The translations under genes were made by a program, and so were the position numbers. Below the pieces are notes generated by a model. It saw only the letters and a program-made list of their open reading frames with translations. It made no database searches and had not been told where the DNA came from. 64,000 bases of DNA from Balanoglossus misakiensis (taxonomy: Eukaryota > Hemichordata), in the NCBI GenBank assembly GCA_040954595.2, contig CM082588.2:5022001-5086000 (forward strand), read 5' to 3'. Positions 1-10,962 of the stretch are shown piece by piece; position 1 is the stretch's first letter; the number at the start of each line of letters is the position of its first letter.

Positions 1-182
1 TGATAAAGATACTCATTCCTCCACTGATATTTGTTCAAACTGATATTTATCAAAACTAATCTACAATGTTAGGCAAATTACACTTAGTATAGTATAGTAT
101 AAAACAAATGTAACTGCTGAGCATGGCAACATACACGATTGTATCTCAGCCAGGAACACTTGTGTATCACAGGTGGGGAAAT

Positions 183-1949
183 CTAAACCCACTGCAGCAA
201 ATTGAGTGCCAGGTAGATCGACATGCCCACCAAGGCGAACAGTCCAAAGTAACCGTAGGAACCTCTCAGGCGTTTCTCGGGATCTGAAAGCAAAAAAAAA
301 GATAGAGGTATGGTTAGGTTGGGAAAGGGGGTTTCTGAGTTACAGAAAGCGTGAATTGCAAGGGTTTGGGTTGATTTTGGGTTTAGGGTTATCGTGGTAG
401 GTATCGATTGCCATATTATGTGGTACCCAAATTCACATACCTCCAGTGTAGTAGCCGTGGGCATAGGAAACCCTGCTGACAATCCACACGAGGCCGGCAA
501 CAGAGGCACACAGCTGCAACAAGAAAGGGGGAATGTAACGTATCAGGGAACACAAAGGTAAGTCACATTAACCAGATCACACACAGTAAACCATCTACAA
601 ATGTACAAGAGTCAATGCAACAGGAGTAATTGGGAGTGACAACCCAGCAGTCTTGAACAGTAGAACTCATAGCAGTACAGCAACCATTCAACCAATCTAT
701 TTGGTAGAGTCATTGTTGTATTCAATTGAGCGGTCAATTTCCAACACCTTGCAATGTGGGTGACATCATCAAAGGGATATATTTCTTCCTACACATGAAT
801 ACACAACAAACAACACACTCTTTGTCTTGCAGTACATTCTAATGTCTGAGAAAAGGAGTTGGCATCACAAGTACCAATTCAAAGAAATGTGTGGTGTATC
901 TCAAATATGTTTACTTACTGGAAACTGCAGACCAGCTATGATTTGAAATATCACATACACAGGATATTGTTCCAACCTGTAAACAAAAGACATGCCATTA
1001 AGCTGGTTATGCAAAATCTGCCTTTATCGCAAGATAATAATTTAACTGAATGGTAGAAACTGCTCACAGATAAAACAGAAGATGTAAATTCCACTCACGT
1101 ATTTTGGTGGCCTCTCTGGATGCAATTGAAAATAGGTGCCCTGTCAGAGTACATGGCTGGGTACTGCAAAGGCAAAAAAGGAGAGAGAACTTGCATATAA
1201 ATGACATAAAAATGCCCACTGATACAAACTGGACATTGTGAATTTGTACTGCCAGGCCAGCAGACTTCGGACTGTACCATTCTGTGGTGGCTAAGGTTAG
1301 CATTAGGGTAAATAAAGTCACAAATGTAAGGGCTAACCCTAACCATCGCCACCAGAGAATGGCAAAAATTGCTGAGTCATGCAACTTAAATATGTTTTAC
1401 TTTAAGTGACACAAGTTTTCACTCTAAAATCAGTTATCACGACACATCCAATTGTTTACCAAGTAATTATTTTTCATTCTCTTTCTTTTCTTGGGGTCGT
1501 GGCATTTTTAAAATCGCGCATGTACTGGCCTGTGTCAATATCAGTGCGAGGATGGGTCGGTGATAGAAGCCTGGATGGAACCATGGCCGTTGTCTGGTAC
1601 ATAGCCTTCCACGAAACAGTACACTGTACATTTTTGCAGCATGGCAAAATTAACCGTGAACTAGAATAATTCACAAAAATCGCATACATTTCTCACGACA
1701 TGGCTTCGAAAGCACGTGAGTCGCCATGCACTGTAGGTGGGTTAATATTTACTCAGTCGCATGACTTGCGTCGTGAGGCTATGGTGGGTTGCAATTCCAA
1801 CGCCCACTGCCTACGTACGTACGTACCTGCACTTCGTACTTCTTTCTGGCCCTACCAACATTGATAGCGAGGTACATAAGCATAACCCAACTTGCTAGGA
1901 GAGTAAATATCACATAGCCAAATTCAGGATAGATAGTTAAAGTAGCCAT
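183..1949 (-). CDS. MGST3: Microsomal glutathione S-transferase 3-like (MAPEG family), 5 exons
   Basis: MAPEG-family integral membrane enzyme. Vertebrate MGST3 conjugates glutathione to lipophilic electrophiles and reduces lipid peroxides in the ER membrane. Coding exons on the minus strand: 1827-1949, 1099-1163, 919-976, 441-513 and 183-283. All have GT-AG boundaries and the phases close to 139 residues. Seen: an N-terminal membrane segment leading to LAINVGRARKKYEVQYP, then IFNCIQRGHQNTLEQYP, WIVSRVSYAHGYYTG, and DPEKRLRGSYGYFG ahead of a last membrane helix. All match the layout of vertebrate MGST3 (about 152 residues) as I remember it. The start at 1949 gives the family-length N-terminus. 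The protein stops right after LLQWV, so it lacks the cysteine-containing tail of the mammalian protein. It is divergent with DONSON and probably shares its promoter region. Assignment to MGST3 rather than MGST2/LTC4S rests on the QRGHQNT and GYYTG segments. Confidence 0.93.
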
Positions 1950-2766
1950 CTTCGAGTATTTACGTCCTATGTAACTGCCTGCCCAGGGTCTGGCGATAGT
2001 AAACTTCTCTGACCTCTTTACATGTGGTCAAAGGTCAAAAGTCGTTTGGGAAATTGTTTCTCGTTTGAAATTTGCTAATCTTATGCTTTAATTGATTACG
2101 CCAAAATACATGTGTTATTTTAAGATTCACATATGTTTCACCGGAATTATATGTAACCTCCTTACACTTGTCTGTGGATCTTTGTGTAAATGTCTACGAA
2201 TGCACAAGCTGAATATGTTGGCATATGTTTGTCGACGTCAAGGGGCCGGGGGAAATATGAACATTTCACATATACTCGGTCACAGAGAGAGCAAATAGAA
2301 AACCTATCGGAGGCAATGACGTATATTTATTGGGAAATGACTAGTTTTTATGGATTTAGAGCTACCGTATTTTGGGCGTAGATCAATTTACGAAAATCTG
2401 AATAAGCGCCATCTTCGACCAAAGCCGTGAAACTTTCGGGGTCATCGACTGTAGCGGGCGCATGGCGGGTTGTTTCAAATTACGGAGGAAAACATCAAAA
2501 CAATAGCAAAACATTGCGGAACAGGGCACGAATTGGCTTGAAGTACAGCATTTGGAGTTTGCTGTGTGGTTGAAAAGACATCGTATGTTAACATGTGACG
2601 TATGATTACCAGGTTAGACAGAAACTGAATTTTTGGTGTTAATTTTTACAACTTACAACTTGTATCACTCTCACCTCCAATCCATGGTTACACCGTCTGT
2701 TCGACCGCTGGACACTGCATATTGACTTTGAAAATATCAAGGCACAATCTGTATAGTCAATTACAC
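1950..2766. promoter_or_regulatory. Divergent (bidirectional) promoter region between MGST3-like and DONSON
   Basis: This 0.8-kb interval separates the start codons of two head-to-head genes and must hold both 5' ends unless further noncoding exons exist. Two AAGATGGC motifs (YY1-like, common near start sites of housekeeping genes) lie on the minus strand. One overlaps the MGST3-like start codon (1945-1952), and one is AAGATGGCGC at 2406-2415. No TATA box or other clear core element was recognised. Whether short noncoding exons lie inside is not visible. Confidence 0.5.
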
Positions 2767-5700
2767 ATGGCGGAAAGTCCAACATGTTCCCCCAGGGCAA
2801 AATGGAAACGACCCTCGGATGTGATGAAAATGAGACGCAGAAAGAAAGTCCAAGGAGGCCAGAACACAACCTTGAATTCTCCTCAGACCCTAATTGGAAG
2901 CAGCCAAAATGCAGAGAAGGAAAGGACAAGAGTTGAGAAGAGAAGAAATCCCTTTGGTTGCCGGAAGTCGCCCAGGAAGAGGGTTTACTTGTCAACGTCT
3001 GACAGCGATGTCAGTGAGGAGACGGCTAAAATTACTGAAAGTCAGCGTGACTTCTTCAAATCATTGGATCACCCCCTTGTGAAGGTAGGCTTTTTTATTT
3101 CTGGATCTGCTACAAGAGGATGACTTGCAGGCTCAATGGGAATATTGGAATACAGCTAGATTTTGCAACACAACTGAATGGAAGTCTTTGTCTATGGCTG
3201 GGTTTTGACTGCAGCACATACAAGCAGACAAAATTCATTCTGATCTTTCTTCATGTGAGTGCATGCAAAGGTAATTCTAGAATTGATTAAATTGTACATT
3301 TCAGGAAATGAAACCTGAAGTTTTAAACAAACAAGTCTTCAGATCATCCCAGGAAAGCCAAGTTACGAAGAGTGCACCATGCCAACCAGAAGTTGAAGTA
3401 AGATAGGATTTTATTTTCTCCGAAACAATATTCAAAATTGTTTACTTTTGAAATCTACCTGTATTATAGGTATTGATACTGGAGGGAAATCATGCTTTGG
3501 ATTTTGTTCACAGGTACAGAAGAAGGTTGAAAGTCAGCCAGAATGTCCGGTGGACTGGAGCATAAAAACAAGGATACGGTTTCTGTCTCCGGAAACTTTC
3601 AATTGGTGCATGAACTTGAAATCCACAGAAGAATCTGCAGGCATCAATGCGTTTGTGAGATGTCAGCCTTATGAGAAAATCGAAAGTGTTCAAGTAAGTG
3701 ATAATATGTAGGATCTGGCAAGATTGATGTGGTAGTGTATGAATCTTGTGTGTGTGTCAGTGTTTGTATGGGGTGTATGATTGTGTGTATGGTATGTATT
3801 GTAAATGTGTGTGTGTGTGTGTGTGTGTTTGTGCACAGGACTGTAGCTAAGTACAGATTAAAACTTGTTTTTTTGCTGTTTGAAAACTGAGTGTTACCTG
3901 ATACATTGTGCTTAGAATGTGAATATCGTCATCATCTACAGGATTTACAGAAGAATGCAAAGGCTCGTTCACAATTCCAGCAGTGTCTCCACACATGGAT
4001 CCATCCAAACATTCCATGGATAAAATTGTTCCCTCGGTTATCGACTGATATAAAACAGACCAGGTGAGTTCCATGAGTAGTATGTGATTGCTTTTGTATC
4101 AACAGTCAAACATCTGTACTCACAGTGCAAACTTAACTTCGGTTTAATTACTTAATTACTACTATTTCATCAACTACATGTACTTATGGAGTATTTACAC
4201 ATTCTCTTAAAGGCCCGTTGTGTATAGATAGTACTGTGCATAGAACTTTAATGTAAATTTCAAAATGACCAGCAGTCTCTGTATTAACTCCCAAGCATTT
4301 TTCGTTTGTTTATTTTTCCTTCAGTAAGACTTCCTTTGCTGTTAACCAGGAAATCCAAGACTCGTTGATATCTGATTGGTAAGTTGCTTGATGTTTTTAT
4401 CAAATGTTCATACATGAGCCAGTTGGATTGATTTCAACCATCCATTTTCTTTGTCAAGTTTACATTTGTTCTGTCTGAACACCCCATCTCTGTCTGTTTA
4501 ATCGCAGGTCCGGCAGCTTCCACTCAGTCTTTCACATGCTGAGATCCAAGCAGTGTCCCTACTTCTACTTGTGTGCACACCAGTTCACGGTGCTCTTCAG
4601 AGCGGCCGGAATCGGGGGAGTTTCGAAGCCGTCCGCCTTGATCACACCGACGACCAGAGGCTTGAGAGAGGCATTGAAAAACCAAGGTGTGAAAAAAACA
4701 ATTGTATGAAACTGGGGTCAAAAATGCCCAGCTGAGCTTGGCACTTGACTAGCTGTGATGTGTACAATGCAGGGATGCCTTGTTGAAATACACACATTTG
4801 TGCGCAGCTGATACTTTGCAACTGCCCGGCTGTGGAGGATTTAATGCTGGCATGTTATTTCTACTGATGATTTTTCTCAATCTCATTTCTTTTGCTTCTG
4901 AAAATGGCAGGAATTGATTTCAGCATGCCGTTAGCATCATCAGGCGCTATCTCTGATGCCGAAAAGAGTCAAGTTGACGATGATAAAATGGCCAAAGAGA
5001 AATCAACTACTGGCAATGATACGTCAGATCTCTCTGGTAAAGGGTATGTTATTTCTAGATCTGTTGTTTTCTTCCAGTCCATACGTTGAGAATTCTGTAT
5101 CACAAACACACAGTTCAGACTACTGCTTGAATGTGTTAATATTGGATAGGGACTGGTTCTGAAAATACAATGTACTTTGCTTTTAAAGTAGAATGCGCCT
5201 TGAAAATTACTTGGAATGTTAATTTAGGAAACCAGTATTTGACATGGAATCTTCTGTTACCAGGGAAATCAGCAGTGAGGATGAAAATGATGAGGACATA
5301 GCGGAAAACGATCTGGATATCCTGGAGAGTGATGCTGGTGCATCGTCATGGTTACAGAGCATGGGTCTGGATAAGAAGAGCTTCCCTTCACTGGACCCGC
5401 ACAAAGTCAAACTGTATCCTTGTGGGGTTAATAATAATGTTTGGGTATACCCATCAGTTAGCTCATTTAAATTGATCAGTCAAAGTTCGAAAGTAAAGTT
5501 ATGAAAATGATTCAGAAATTGGCAGGTATTGGGGCTTTAACAGATTACAATACCAGGTGAATGAATTAGTGCTTCTTTTCCTTAACTTTCACAAAGTCAG
5601 CAGGACAAGACCGTCAAAGTTGACCACCGAATCGAATCGCTGGTCCAGATAGTGGACATCCACACCCAGGCGCTTTTCAATTTCCTTCTCAACAGTAAGA

Positions 5701-6491
5701 GTACCGTGGCCATCTCGGGCCCACAGGCCGGCATTCCGCCCACCATCATGGCCCCCGTGGCCTTTCAGGGAGCCACGCTCAGAACCCACAAGGTCAGTGT
5801 GCCCTTTACACCTGGTGGGTAACACCAGTAGCTGGCGAAATTATCTGTATTTTCTGTACGCCCCACATTTCAACATTGTATTACCAGCGTCTGTTAGATC
5901 TCTGCACATCTCTGTTTCTCAGGATTTTCAACACTCGAGGGACCAGTGACCCTTAAATTGATGTCACTCACAGGTATTACATTCCCCCCTTTCCCCTGGA
6001 ATCCCCCAAAAGAATCTGGCAAAGGGGACATATTCCCCCCCCCCCCCCTGGCTGGATCACTGCCAAGGATATGACGCCCCTGGTTTTGAGAATACGAAAG
6101 AAATATCCACAATTTTTTTTTATTCTTGCCATTTCAGGTGAAACTGGGAACTGTTCAACAGTACCGCGGCGGCAGACAGACGAGTTTCGGCAACCTGGAG
6201 ATCACCGGCCCCATCTTGCCGCACAGCGTCTTTCACCTGTGCCGTCTCTTCCAACAAACTCAGACGGGCGAATTCGCCATGAGTTCCCACACGCACGACG
6301 CCACGGTGCCGTTCAATGCCGCCCTCGGTGGCGAGGAGTCGCAGGACAATCAGACGGCGTTGACGAGTCTAGAACAGTGTGGCCTGCAGCGCGAAAGTTT
6401 AGAGAGGTTCGTGTGGCCCACGGATCTCGGAACTCTGATAATCCGGGAATTGAAGTGTGAAGATGGGACATACACGTGGGAATTATCCTGA
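2767..6491 (+). CDS. DONSON: DONSON replication-fork protein, 10 exons
   Basis: Nuclear replisome factor. Vertebrate DONSON helps load GINS/CMG helicase at origins and protects stalled forks. Exons: 2767-3084, 3305-3397, 3514-3693, 3942-4063, 4325-4378, 4508-4686, 4911-5043, 5228-5413, 5597-5792 and 6138-6491. Phases close to 604 residues (human is about 566). Segments shared with vertebrate DONSON: RRNPF (residues 59-63), PVDWSIKTR (149-157), [53 protein letters not shown], an acidic stretch before [29 protein letters not shown], and [12 protein letters not shown]. The start at 2767 is preferred over an in-frame ATG at 2722 because MAESP begins like family members; 2722 remains possible. Exon 9 uses the acceptor ending at 5596, the only one of three nearby AGs that keeps frame. 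Polyadenylation signals follow at 6709 and 6747. Confidence 0.95.
3806..3829. repeat. (TG)n microsatellite in a DONSON intron
   Basis: About twelve uninterrupted TG dinucleotides in the intron between DONSON exons 3 and 4, within a longer TG-biased stretch from about 3747. No function is suggested beyond simple-repeat length variation. Confidence 0.95.
6035..6048. repeat. Poly-C tract in the last DONSON intron
   Basis: A run of about fourteen C residues sits in the final DONSON intron, roughly 90 bases before the exon 10 acceptor. It is a simple homopolymer and may carry sequencing-length error. Confidence 0.85.
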
Positions 6492-6708
6492 GCTTTTATG
6501 ATTTTCAAAATCTTTTTTTTTTCTTTGTAGTGACCTAATTTTCTTGTCTTTCTTCCAAGAACTTGTATAATAGCACAAGCAGTTCAGTGATGGATATACT
6601 GTGAGATCTAAAATATTGTGGAAAATGCTGAGTCAGCACTTATCTGGCATTCCCAGTATCTGAACACTGCTATCAAACATTTGACATAAGGTTTTCTTTA
6701 TATCATTT

Positions 6709-6752
6709 AATAAAACTTGCTTTTTGACACCTTTTGTGAAAATTTCAATAAA
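6709..6752 (+). terminator. Polyadenylation signals of DONSON
   Basis: Two AATAAA hexamers at 6709-6714 and 6747-6752 lie 218 and 256 bases after the DONSON stop codon, as expected for its 3' end. No other plus-strand gene ends here. Confidence 0.65.
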
Positions 6753-6939
6753 TGACACTATTGAAACACACTTACACTTTTTCTATCAAAGTCTACATGT
6801 AAGGATGTGGAATATGAATTCACTTCATATGGGTAGTCCTCTAGTACATACATGTAGGTTTATATCAAACTTTATGTAATCGGTACTCTGGACAAGTTTA
6901 GTCAAAGAACGGTTCAATGTTCCAGTACCTTATTCCTTT

Positions 6940-7349
6940 TGAACCGTTTGGTCGTTGAGTAATTACTGGCTTTTCACTGGGAGCGTCAGCCGTTTCATCT
7001 CGCGTACTTAGCTTCCAGCGTTGACGAAGACAATAGACACAATCAAGATGATAGGACTCAAGGATTTTGCTGACACATGTATTAATGGTTTTCCGGTGCT
7101 TACAGAAAAATCTGCACAAAATATAGCACAATAACAGCCCCTTTGCTCGAGGCACATTGGACATGACATCGTATGAAGATGAATGACAGCTCAAATTCTA
7201 CATATGTAAGACGATTCGGTGAAAAAAAAGTGTTTGTCGCAGTTGCCTTGAAATGTAAAATATGATATGCGACACAATATAGGTTTTACCAATGCACCAT
7301 ATCGCCTTCGTCGGTCATTCTGTCGAGCTGTTGCCCAGAGAACAAGTGG
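6940..7349. repeat. GPCR 5' flank, source copy of a local duplication
   Basis: The sequence directly upstream of the GPCR ORF is partly repeated downstream. Bases 7180-7283 (core ACGATTCGGTGAAAAA and TTTGTCGCAGTTGCCTTGAAAT) recur at 8561-8652. Bases 6955-7080 and 7305-7375 recur in degraded form at 9755-9900 and 10150-10210. A minus-strand open frame at 6898-7194 has no recognisable domain and is not called as a gene. Confidence 0.6.
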
Positions 7350-8375
7350 ATGAAATCACGGGAAGAGCTCAGTTTACTCGTCATGTCTGAGCAGTTTGCT
7401 ACTCACCCGTTTGGTGCTGACTGTTGCAACGGTACCACAGACGTCGAGATTTCTGTCTTTGATTTTGCCAACTCGTGTTTTCAGTTGATTTTGTCCCCCG
7501 TCATCGTCGGAAGCAACTGCTTTGTCGCCGTTTGCATCTTGAGATTCCGTAAGTTGAGACAGAGCCAAGACCACCTTCTTGTGCTCTCCCTGACCATTTC
7601 AGATGTGTTGATTGGACTCCTGTACGTCCCGCTGGAAGCCACCGGGTTGCTTGTGTGGAAATCATCTCCATCAATGTGCGCTTTACTAAGAGGCTGCCAG
7701 ACGCTTCTACAAACAGCAAATCTTTACAGTGTCATGCTGATTTCGTTGAATAAATACGTGAAGATATTTCACCCGTTCCGATACCAGGCATGGGTGTCTG
7801 TTAAGACGGTGTGCGTTGCTTCGGTTGCAGCCTGGGTTTTGGCGTCGTGCTGGGCAGTCATTCCGGCCACTAAATGGTTGTACCAGGAAAACATCAACCA
7901 ACAAGTTTTGTGCACTGATCGTGCGCCTCCGGGGAAACTCGTCGCCGTGTTCTTCACCACAAGTTTCATTCTGCCCGTCGTTCTCCTTCTCGTCTCTAAC
8001 CTTCGCATTGTTATCTTCGCAAGGGAGCAACGCCGGCGTATAGCAGCGCTCGCCGTGCCCGCACACGGGCACTACCCTGCTAGAGTCAGCCACCCACAGA
8101 CCTCTATACGGGAGCTGAAGGCGCTACGCTTGGCTGTCTTGATATCCGCGACACTGTTCCTGTTTTGGAGTCCGCTGCGGACCATGCTGGTCATCAACAG
8201 TATTTGCAACACGTGCAAACATTCGCCCGCAAACATTGTACTATCTCAAATCGTTATTGGGCTATCCCATTTTAACTCGGTCGTAAATCCGATGTTGTAT
8301 TCACTCGATAAACCGCTCAGAAGTGCGGGCAGAGCTTTACTTAAACGACAGGCTGGACCCATCCTTATAGATTGA
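7350..8375 (+). CDS. Intronless class A (rhodopsin-like) G protein-coupled receptor, orphan
   Basis: Seven-helix plasma-membrane receptor, 341 residues in one exon. Seen: SNCFV in helix 1, LSLTISD in helix 2 (D2.50), the helix 3 cysteine in MCALL that pairs with C in VLCTD of loop 2, FWSP in helix 6 and NPMLY in helix 7. An N-glycosylation site (NGT) is near the N-terminus. Odd: the DRY motif at the end of helix 3 reads NKY, so Arg3.50 is replaced by Lys. Position 3.32 is Gln rather than Asp, which argues against a classical biogenic-amine receptor. The ligand cannot be named. ATGs at 7350 and 7383 are both possible starts; the second leaves a more usual N-terminus. The gene could have arisen by retroposition, or belong to one of the lineage-expanded intronless GPCR groups of invertebrate deuterostomes. 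Confidence 0.88.
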   Translation: MKSREELSLLVMSEQFATHPFGADCCNGTTDVEISVFDFANSCFQLILSPVIVGSNCFVAVCILRFRKLRQSQDHLLVLSLTISDVLIGLLYVPLEATGLLVWKSSPSMCALLRGCQTLLQTANLYSVMLISLNKYVKIFHPFRYQAWVSVKTVCVASVAAWVLASCWAVIPATKWLYQENINQQVLCTDRAPPGKLVAVFFTTSFILPVVLLLVSNLRIVIFAREQRRRIAALAVPAHGHYPARVSHPQTSIRELKALRLAVLISATLFLFWSPLRTMLVINSICNTCKHSPANIVLSQIVIGLSHFNSVVNPMLYSLDKPLRSAGRALLKRQAGPILID

Positions 8376-9754
8376 TAATCAGGTTACTATATATCCTGTG
8401 GTGACGTTTTCCTCGAAATGTGTGTGTTCTTATATAATGGTTTTATCATATACTAAAATATACATGTACGTCCATTTGTCTATTGGGAGTGAAAAGAGTA
8501 CTAGTATTAGGAAGCTCGTCATAGTTGACGCAGCTAGTGCAGTTTTCGCTGTCAAAACCTGGGAATGACTGCTCATATTCTACATATGTAAGGCGATTCG
8601 GTGAAAAACTAGAATGTTTGTCGCAGTTGCCTTGAAATATGTGACACAATATAATCTTCATCAATTTGATCCGACAGAATTTCGATACCTCGGTACGCCG
8701 TGCTAGCATGATGGGTTTTTGTCGTACAGTTACATGTCGCGCTTTAGTATAAGAGCCCTTTTTGGAAAAAAGTTCTTTTTTGCAGAAAAAAGTCATTTTA
8801 TCTCGTTGATAACAAGGTCAACATTTTATGGGACAAGAACTTCAATTGTATAGGCATTGTTTTCATTCATCCTCAAACACAATTTAGTTGTTGTTTTACC
8901 CATATCATAAAATGCTGTATGTTAGTATAGGCCTAATCTTGTAATCCTGTTCTGAGAATTAATGGAAAGAATTTTTTTAAGCATCCTCTCAAATTGAATC
9001 TCCGCCTCCACTTATCCGTTTGCACTGCATTGAGGTCTTTATCGTAACGTTTATGTAAAGAGTCAAATAAAACTTGTTAACATATTATTCCTGATAGTTG
9101 TTTGTTATTTTTTAAACATTTTTATCCCTTGCATTGTTATGGTAGCAATAACTATCATATATTTAAACATTTCTGAGTTCGATAAACCTACGACTGTGAT
9201 ATCTAGGAAATTATTCAACGGTTTTCATATAAAAAATACTTCGAAGTTGCAAATGCCACGTTGATGCCACGTCGGATAGTGCACTTTTGGATTACAGATT
9301 CAAATACTTGGATTTGTCCAGATGCACGGTATAAGTGACTCCTTAGCCCCAATCATATTTATTACTCTGAAGTGATCTTGTAACCGAGATGATTTTTCTA
9401 CAATTGATTTCGGCTCAAATTGGTGCGTGCCACGTTCAATTTTCTAGCAATTTGTGTGGTGACATGAGGCACGTGTACGGTAATGAGACGACAGACAACA
9501 TTAAATGCTGTAATTGTCTATGGTTTGTTTAAGCAATACAACCATGCTGTATGATGAGGTGAATCGGCCAATGTTGTCAGATCCGCCATATTCAACCCGC
9601 GGTTCTGAATCGAATATGGCGACGCAAGTTGATATATTTCTTGATCCGGCAGATATTTGATACTCAAACAAAGCTGCGCTTGCACGATCTCGCCGAGGGG
9701 TTCTGTGCATGTCGTTTTATAACACATTGCTTTTGTGTTATTTTCGAGCCGATC
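8376..9754. other. Gene-free stretch downstream of the GPCR
   Basis: AT-rich sequence with no supported gene. It includes the repeat copy at 8561-8652 and an AATAAA at 9066-9071. A piece at about 9150-9240 (CTAGGAAATTATTCAACG and neighbours) recurs at about 10220-10300. The minus-strand open frames here have no recognisable domains or splice context. Confidence 0.5.
8561..8652 (+). repeat. Second copy of a GPCR upstream element
   Basis: A roughly 90-base direct copy of 7180-7283: GAATGACTGCTC, then CTACATATGTAAGGCGATTC, then TTTGTCGCAGTTGCCTTGAAAT and GACACAATATA. The copies differ by a few substitutions and small indels. They bracket the GPCR coding region in the same orientation. Confidence 0.8.
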
Positions 9755-10300
9755 GTTCGTTAAGTAATTGGTGGCCTTTCACTTCGTGCGTCTGCTGTTT
9801 CCTCTTGTTGACCTTGCTTCTGGCGTTGACGAAGTCGATAATTTCAATCAGGAAAAATGATCTGTGAACCTTCCACCACACATGTGTGTTTGCTGACATC
9901 CGTGTTTTTTAATAGCAGTATTATTGATATTTATTTCAGATTATAGAATCCACAGCAAAAAAGAAAGGGGTAAATATAGATAGAGGGACAAAACTAGCAT
10001 TGGAAACAGACGCTTACGCACTTCTCTTGCTTACGAACGCCAGTGGCAGAGAGAAATGAAAATACACAAATTGACAGCTCTCATTCACATCTCATAACGC
10101 CCATGTATGCTATCGTGTCTTTACTAAGAATGACAGCCCTTTTTTGCCTACTCGGTCCTCCTGTCGAGCTGGTGCCAGAAAACAGGTGGGAAGAACTCAG
10201 TTTACCGCATCAATGATACCCATATATATAAACACTTCGGAGTTGGATAAGCCTTGCTGACTAATCTAGGAAAATTATACAACGATTTTCATTGAAAATC
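9755..10300 (+). pseudogene. Degraded duplicate of the GPCR locus flanks, coding region missing
   Basis: Bases 9755-9900 align by eye with 6955-7080 (shared GTAATT..TGGC.TTTCAC, GGCGTTGACGAAG, TTTGCTGACA). Bases 10150-10210 align with 7313-7375 (TGTCGAGCTG, GAAGAACTCAGTTTAC), which covers the receptor start. Bases 10220-10300 align with 9150-9240, downstream of the receptor. The 5' flank therefore joins almost directly to the 3' flank and the seven-helix coding region is absent. This is best read as a duplicated receptor locus that lost its body by deletion. It could instead be an interspersed repeat that simply surrounds the GPCR. Confidence 0.55.
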
Positions 10301-10349
10301 CTCAAACACAGGTAAAAAGAAAGGGTCAGGAAAGTTTCTGTACGTTTGT

Positions 10350-10962
10350 CACTAGAGGGCGTACCACCTTGACAACTATATGCTTACCTAAGGGGCCATG
10401 TGCGTGGCTGTCGACGCCTAGCCGTGCAATAAATCCCAAATTTCTTAAAAGCAGCCACGTGTCTTTATTTTCAAAAGAACATCTTTTTTATGTCAATAGA
10501 TAGACACATCCAGGAAAATCAGAGGTTATTTATATTCAATAATAACATACATCAGATATAAACATCCTTACATCAAACATAATTAACCAAGTGTTAAACA
10601 TTTAAAATGATTTGACATTAAACCCTGACTCACTAAGTTTAAAATTCAACACGTGACGATACAGTGAGTAATATGTAATCTCCTGTACAGGTGTACAAGA
10701 GAACATCCGAGGGTTTTAACCCCTGATTAATGATGATGTCACCGAATGAAGATGAGCTACTTCTAACTCTTGCTAGGCCTTCAAACCTTTGACAAACCCA
10801 GTTAGCAGTATTCGCACATATATTCAGTAAACAATATTATAATTAAGATTTACCATTTTAACCGTTTACGCATGTTAAACTGATGTACATCACAAATCAG
10901 TGCACGCATTTTGTTATGATGAAAACGTTAAAAACAACGTTATGAAATGATCTTTCATTAAG
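10350..10962 (+). repeat. Left copy of a long direct repeat flanking the satellite
   Basis: About 610 bases, repeated in the same orientation at 18897-19551. Similarity begins near CTAG.GGGCGTACC and is highest from about 10540 (ATAACATACATCAGATATAA) to GATCTTTCATTAAG. It ends exactly where the first satellite unit begins (TTAAGCAGGCGCGG). The copies differ by scattered substitutions and short indels. No open frame or terminal TG...CA signature supports an LTR. Confidence 0.9.

Noticed and set aside
6898-7194. 98-codon minus-strand open frame upstream of the GPCR
   Set aside because: No domain or splice context, and it lies in the duplicated GPCR flank sequence.
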